Part shown: positions 63,060 to 64,000 of the stretch, in pieces
Position numbering within the stretch: position 1 is the first letter of the stretch
Layout: each line of letters starts with the position of its first letter
Assembly (NCBI RefSeq): GCF_033807575.1
Contig: NW_026907788.1
Span: forward strand, 186,001 to 250,000
Source: Cydia pomonella
Taxonomy: Eukaryota; Arthropoda; Insecta; Lepidoptera; Tortricidae
DNA: 64,000 bases
Reading direction: 5' to 3'
Position numbers and translations under genes: made by a program
Notes under the pieces: model-generated
What the model was told of the DNA's origin: nothing
The model's input: only the letters and a program-made list of their open reading frames with translations
Database searches by the model: none

Positions 63060-63511
63060 TAGTGGTCCACAGGAACAGAGAATGTGCATTGCTCTCTCCT
63101 CGGACTCCTGGCAGAACCTGCATGTCGCATCTCGTTTCTTTACAATTTGAATGCATGTACTCGTATAACGGGGAGTGCTCCGAGGAATGGTTCGGATTAA
63201 TCCCTTCCGCTTATTTTCGCCATCGCCCTACGCGACAACATTTCCATCCTCACCACTTAGATGGTTGGCAGTCCTCAACTGTGCGTTTCTGCAGAAACTT
63301 CCTGCCTCGCACAGCTAAACTGTGGAATGAACTGTCGCCTGCGGTATTTCCGGACCGATATGACCTTCAAACCATCAAGAGAAGAGCGTACTCCCATCCT
63401 AAATACCGGCAAGGCACTTACAACCCCTCTGGTGTTGGAGGTGTCCATGGGCGGCGGTAATCGCTTACCATCAGGTGATCCGCCTGCTCGTTTGCCTCCT
63501 GTATCATAAAA
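63060..63511 (+). mobile_element. LINE family K 3' end, longest copy
   Basis: One frame gives SSDSWQNLHVASRFFTI before a break near 63150. Another continues YNGECSEEWFGLIPSAYFRH, FLPRTAKLWNELSPAVFPDR and GVGGVHGRR with a stop near 63460. The 3' UTR with TCGCTTACCATCAGGTGATC ends near 63511. The two-frame reading shows an indel, so it is a dead copy. Confidence 0.75.
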
Positions 63512-64000
63512 AAATACTTGCTTCGCCCCCAAGCGTTTGGATTAAGATCCCCCCGACACGCAACGCGCCGTGAGTCGAATTTCGCACGCTATAAATCACG
63601 CAATTCTGACACGCAGCATACGATACCGTTATTTATAAGGCTGCGGTTGATCATCGTTATTCAGCTATTTTTTTATAAAACTGAGCGGTATTCAGATTTT
63701 ATAGCCTCCTGAGACACAAAAGCAGTTGTTTTATTATTGAATTTCGAACTTTTTGTTATTCAGTAAAAGTTCAAAATCGATTATGGAATATGTACAAAAA
63801 ATGGGATCTCAGGAGGATAGGGAGCTCCAAAAAACGATGACAAACAATTTTTTTAAGAATATTTTTCTTGTCTTTAAGAAAATTTCTAAATCAACCCAAC
63901 TTCAAAATCAACCTTATTTATTAATTAGCATATTAATCCTTTAGCTTTAATACAAAAACTGAAAAATATATAAAATTATCAACAATATGCCTCAGTAAAA
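63512..64000. other. Unassigned sequence to the window end
   Basis: Short frames near 63518 and 63753 have no recognisable features. Confidence 0.3.

Overview
The window looks like lepidopteran (moth or butterfly) nuclear DNA. It is AT-rich, and almost every kilobase belongs to repeat types characteristic of Lepidoptera: tRNA-derived SINEs with (TTTA)n or (ATT)n tails, 5'-truncated LINEs with short tandem tails, Helitron-like elements ending in a small hairpin, and many foldback MITEs. There are no bacterial-style genes, rRNA genes, CRISPR arrays or tRNA genes that I would call functional; the tRNA-like stretches are all inside repeats. The window was read by eye, so family names are recognitions, not database results.

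Protein-coding content. (1) 30141-33050 (minus) is one intact 969-residue frame. It has an N-terminal C2H2 finger, a complete reverse transcriptase core, a CCHC knuckle and a C-terminal PD...D endonuclease-like domain, the layout of R2-type (restriction-like endonuclease) non-LTR retrotransposons. A frameshifted 3' piece of a relative lies at 18025-18229 (plus). (2) 37162-39756 (minus) reads as a three-exon host gene for a 214-residue secreted, cysteine-free, acidic protein; the splice sites and phases agree. (3) Weaker host-exon candidates lie at 55171-55318 (plus) and 23573-23765 (minus). (4) The other long frames are 3' ends of truncated LINEs, at 10009, 16126, 16690, 55989, 60398, 62340 and 63060.

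Layout. 0.2-5 kb: two Lep1-like Helitron copies, one carrying a 143-bp MITE, LINE 3' ends and foldback elements. 5.5-8.3 kb: several copies of a repeat ending in GGAACCCTAAAA. 8.8-17.3 kb: MITEs, a 300-bp mariner remnant, two SINE-B copies with target-site duplications and three RTE-like LINE tails. 18-30 kb: R2-like pseudogene tail, SINE-A copies, MITEs and an old 1-kb tandem duplication. 30-33 kb: the intact R2-like ORF. 36-40 kb: the secreted-protein gene, whose first intron holds nested repeats. 40-47 kb: MITEs and SINEs. 47.5-54.5 kb: two collinear, apparently identical 2.4-kb Helitron-like elements, 2.1 kb apart. 54.5-64 kb: MITEs, SINE-A, RTE and Jockey/CR1-like LINE ends.

How the parts relate. 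Nesting gives a relative order of insertion. LINE tails sit inside an older repeat called here repeat A, a Harbinger-like MITE sits inside a Helitron, and two foldback MITEs are carried as cargo inside the youngest Helitron pair. Target-site duplications readable in the sequence support at least seven separate insertions.
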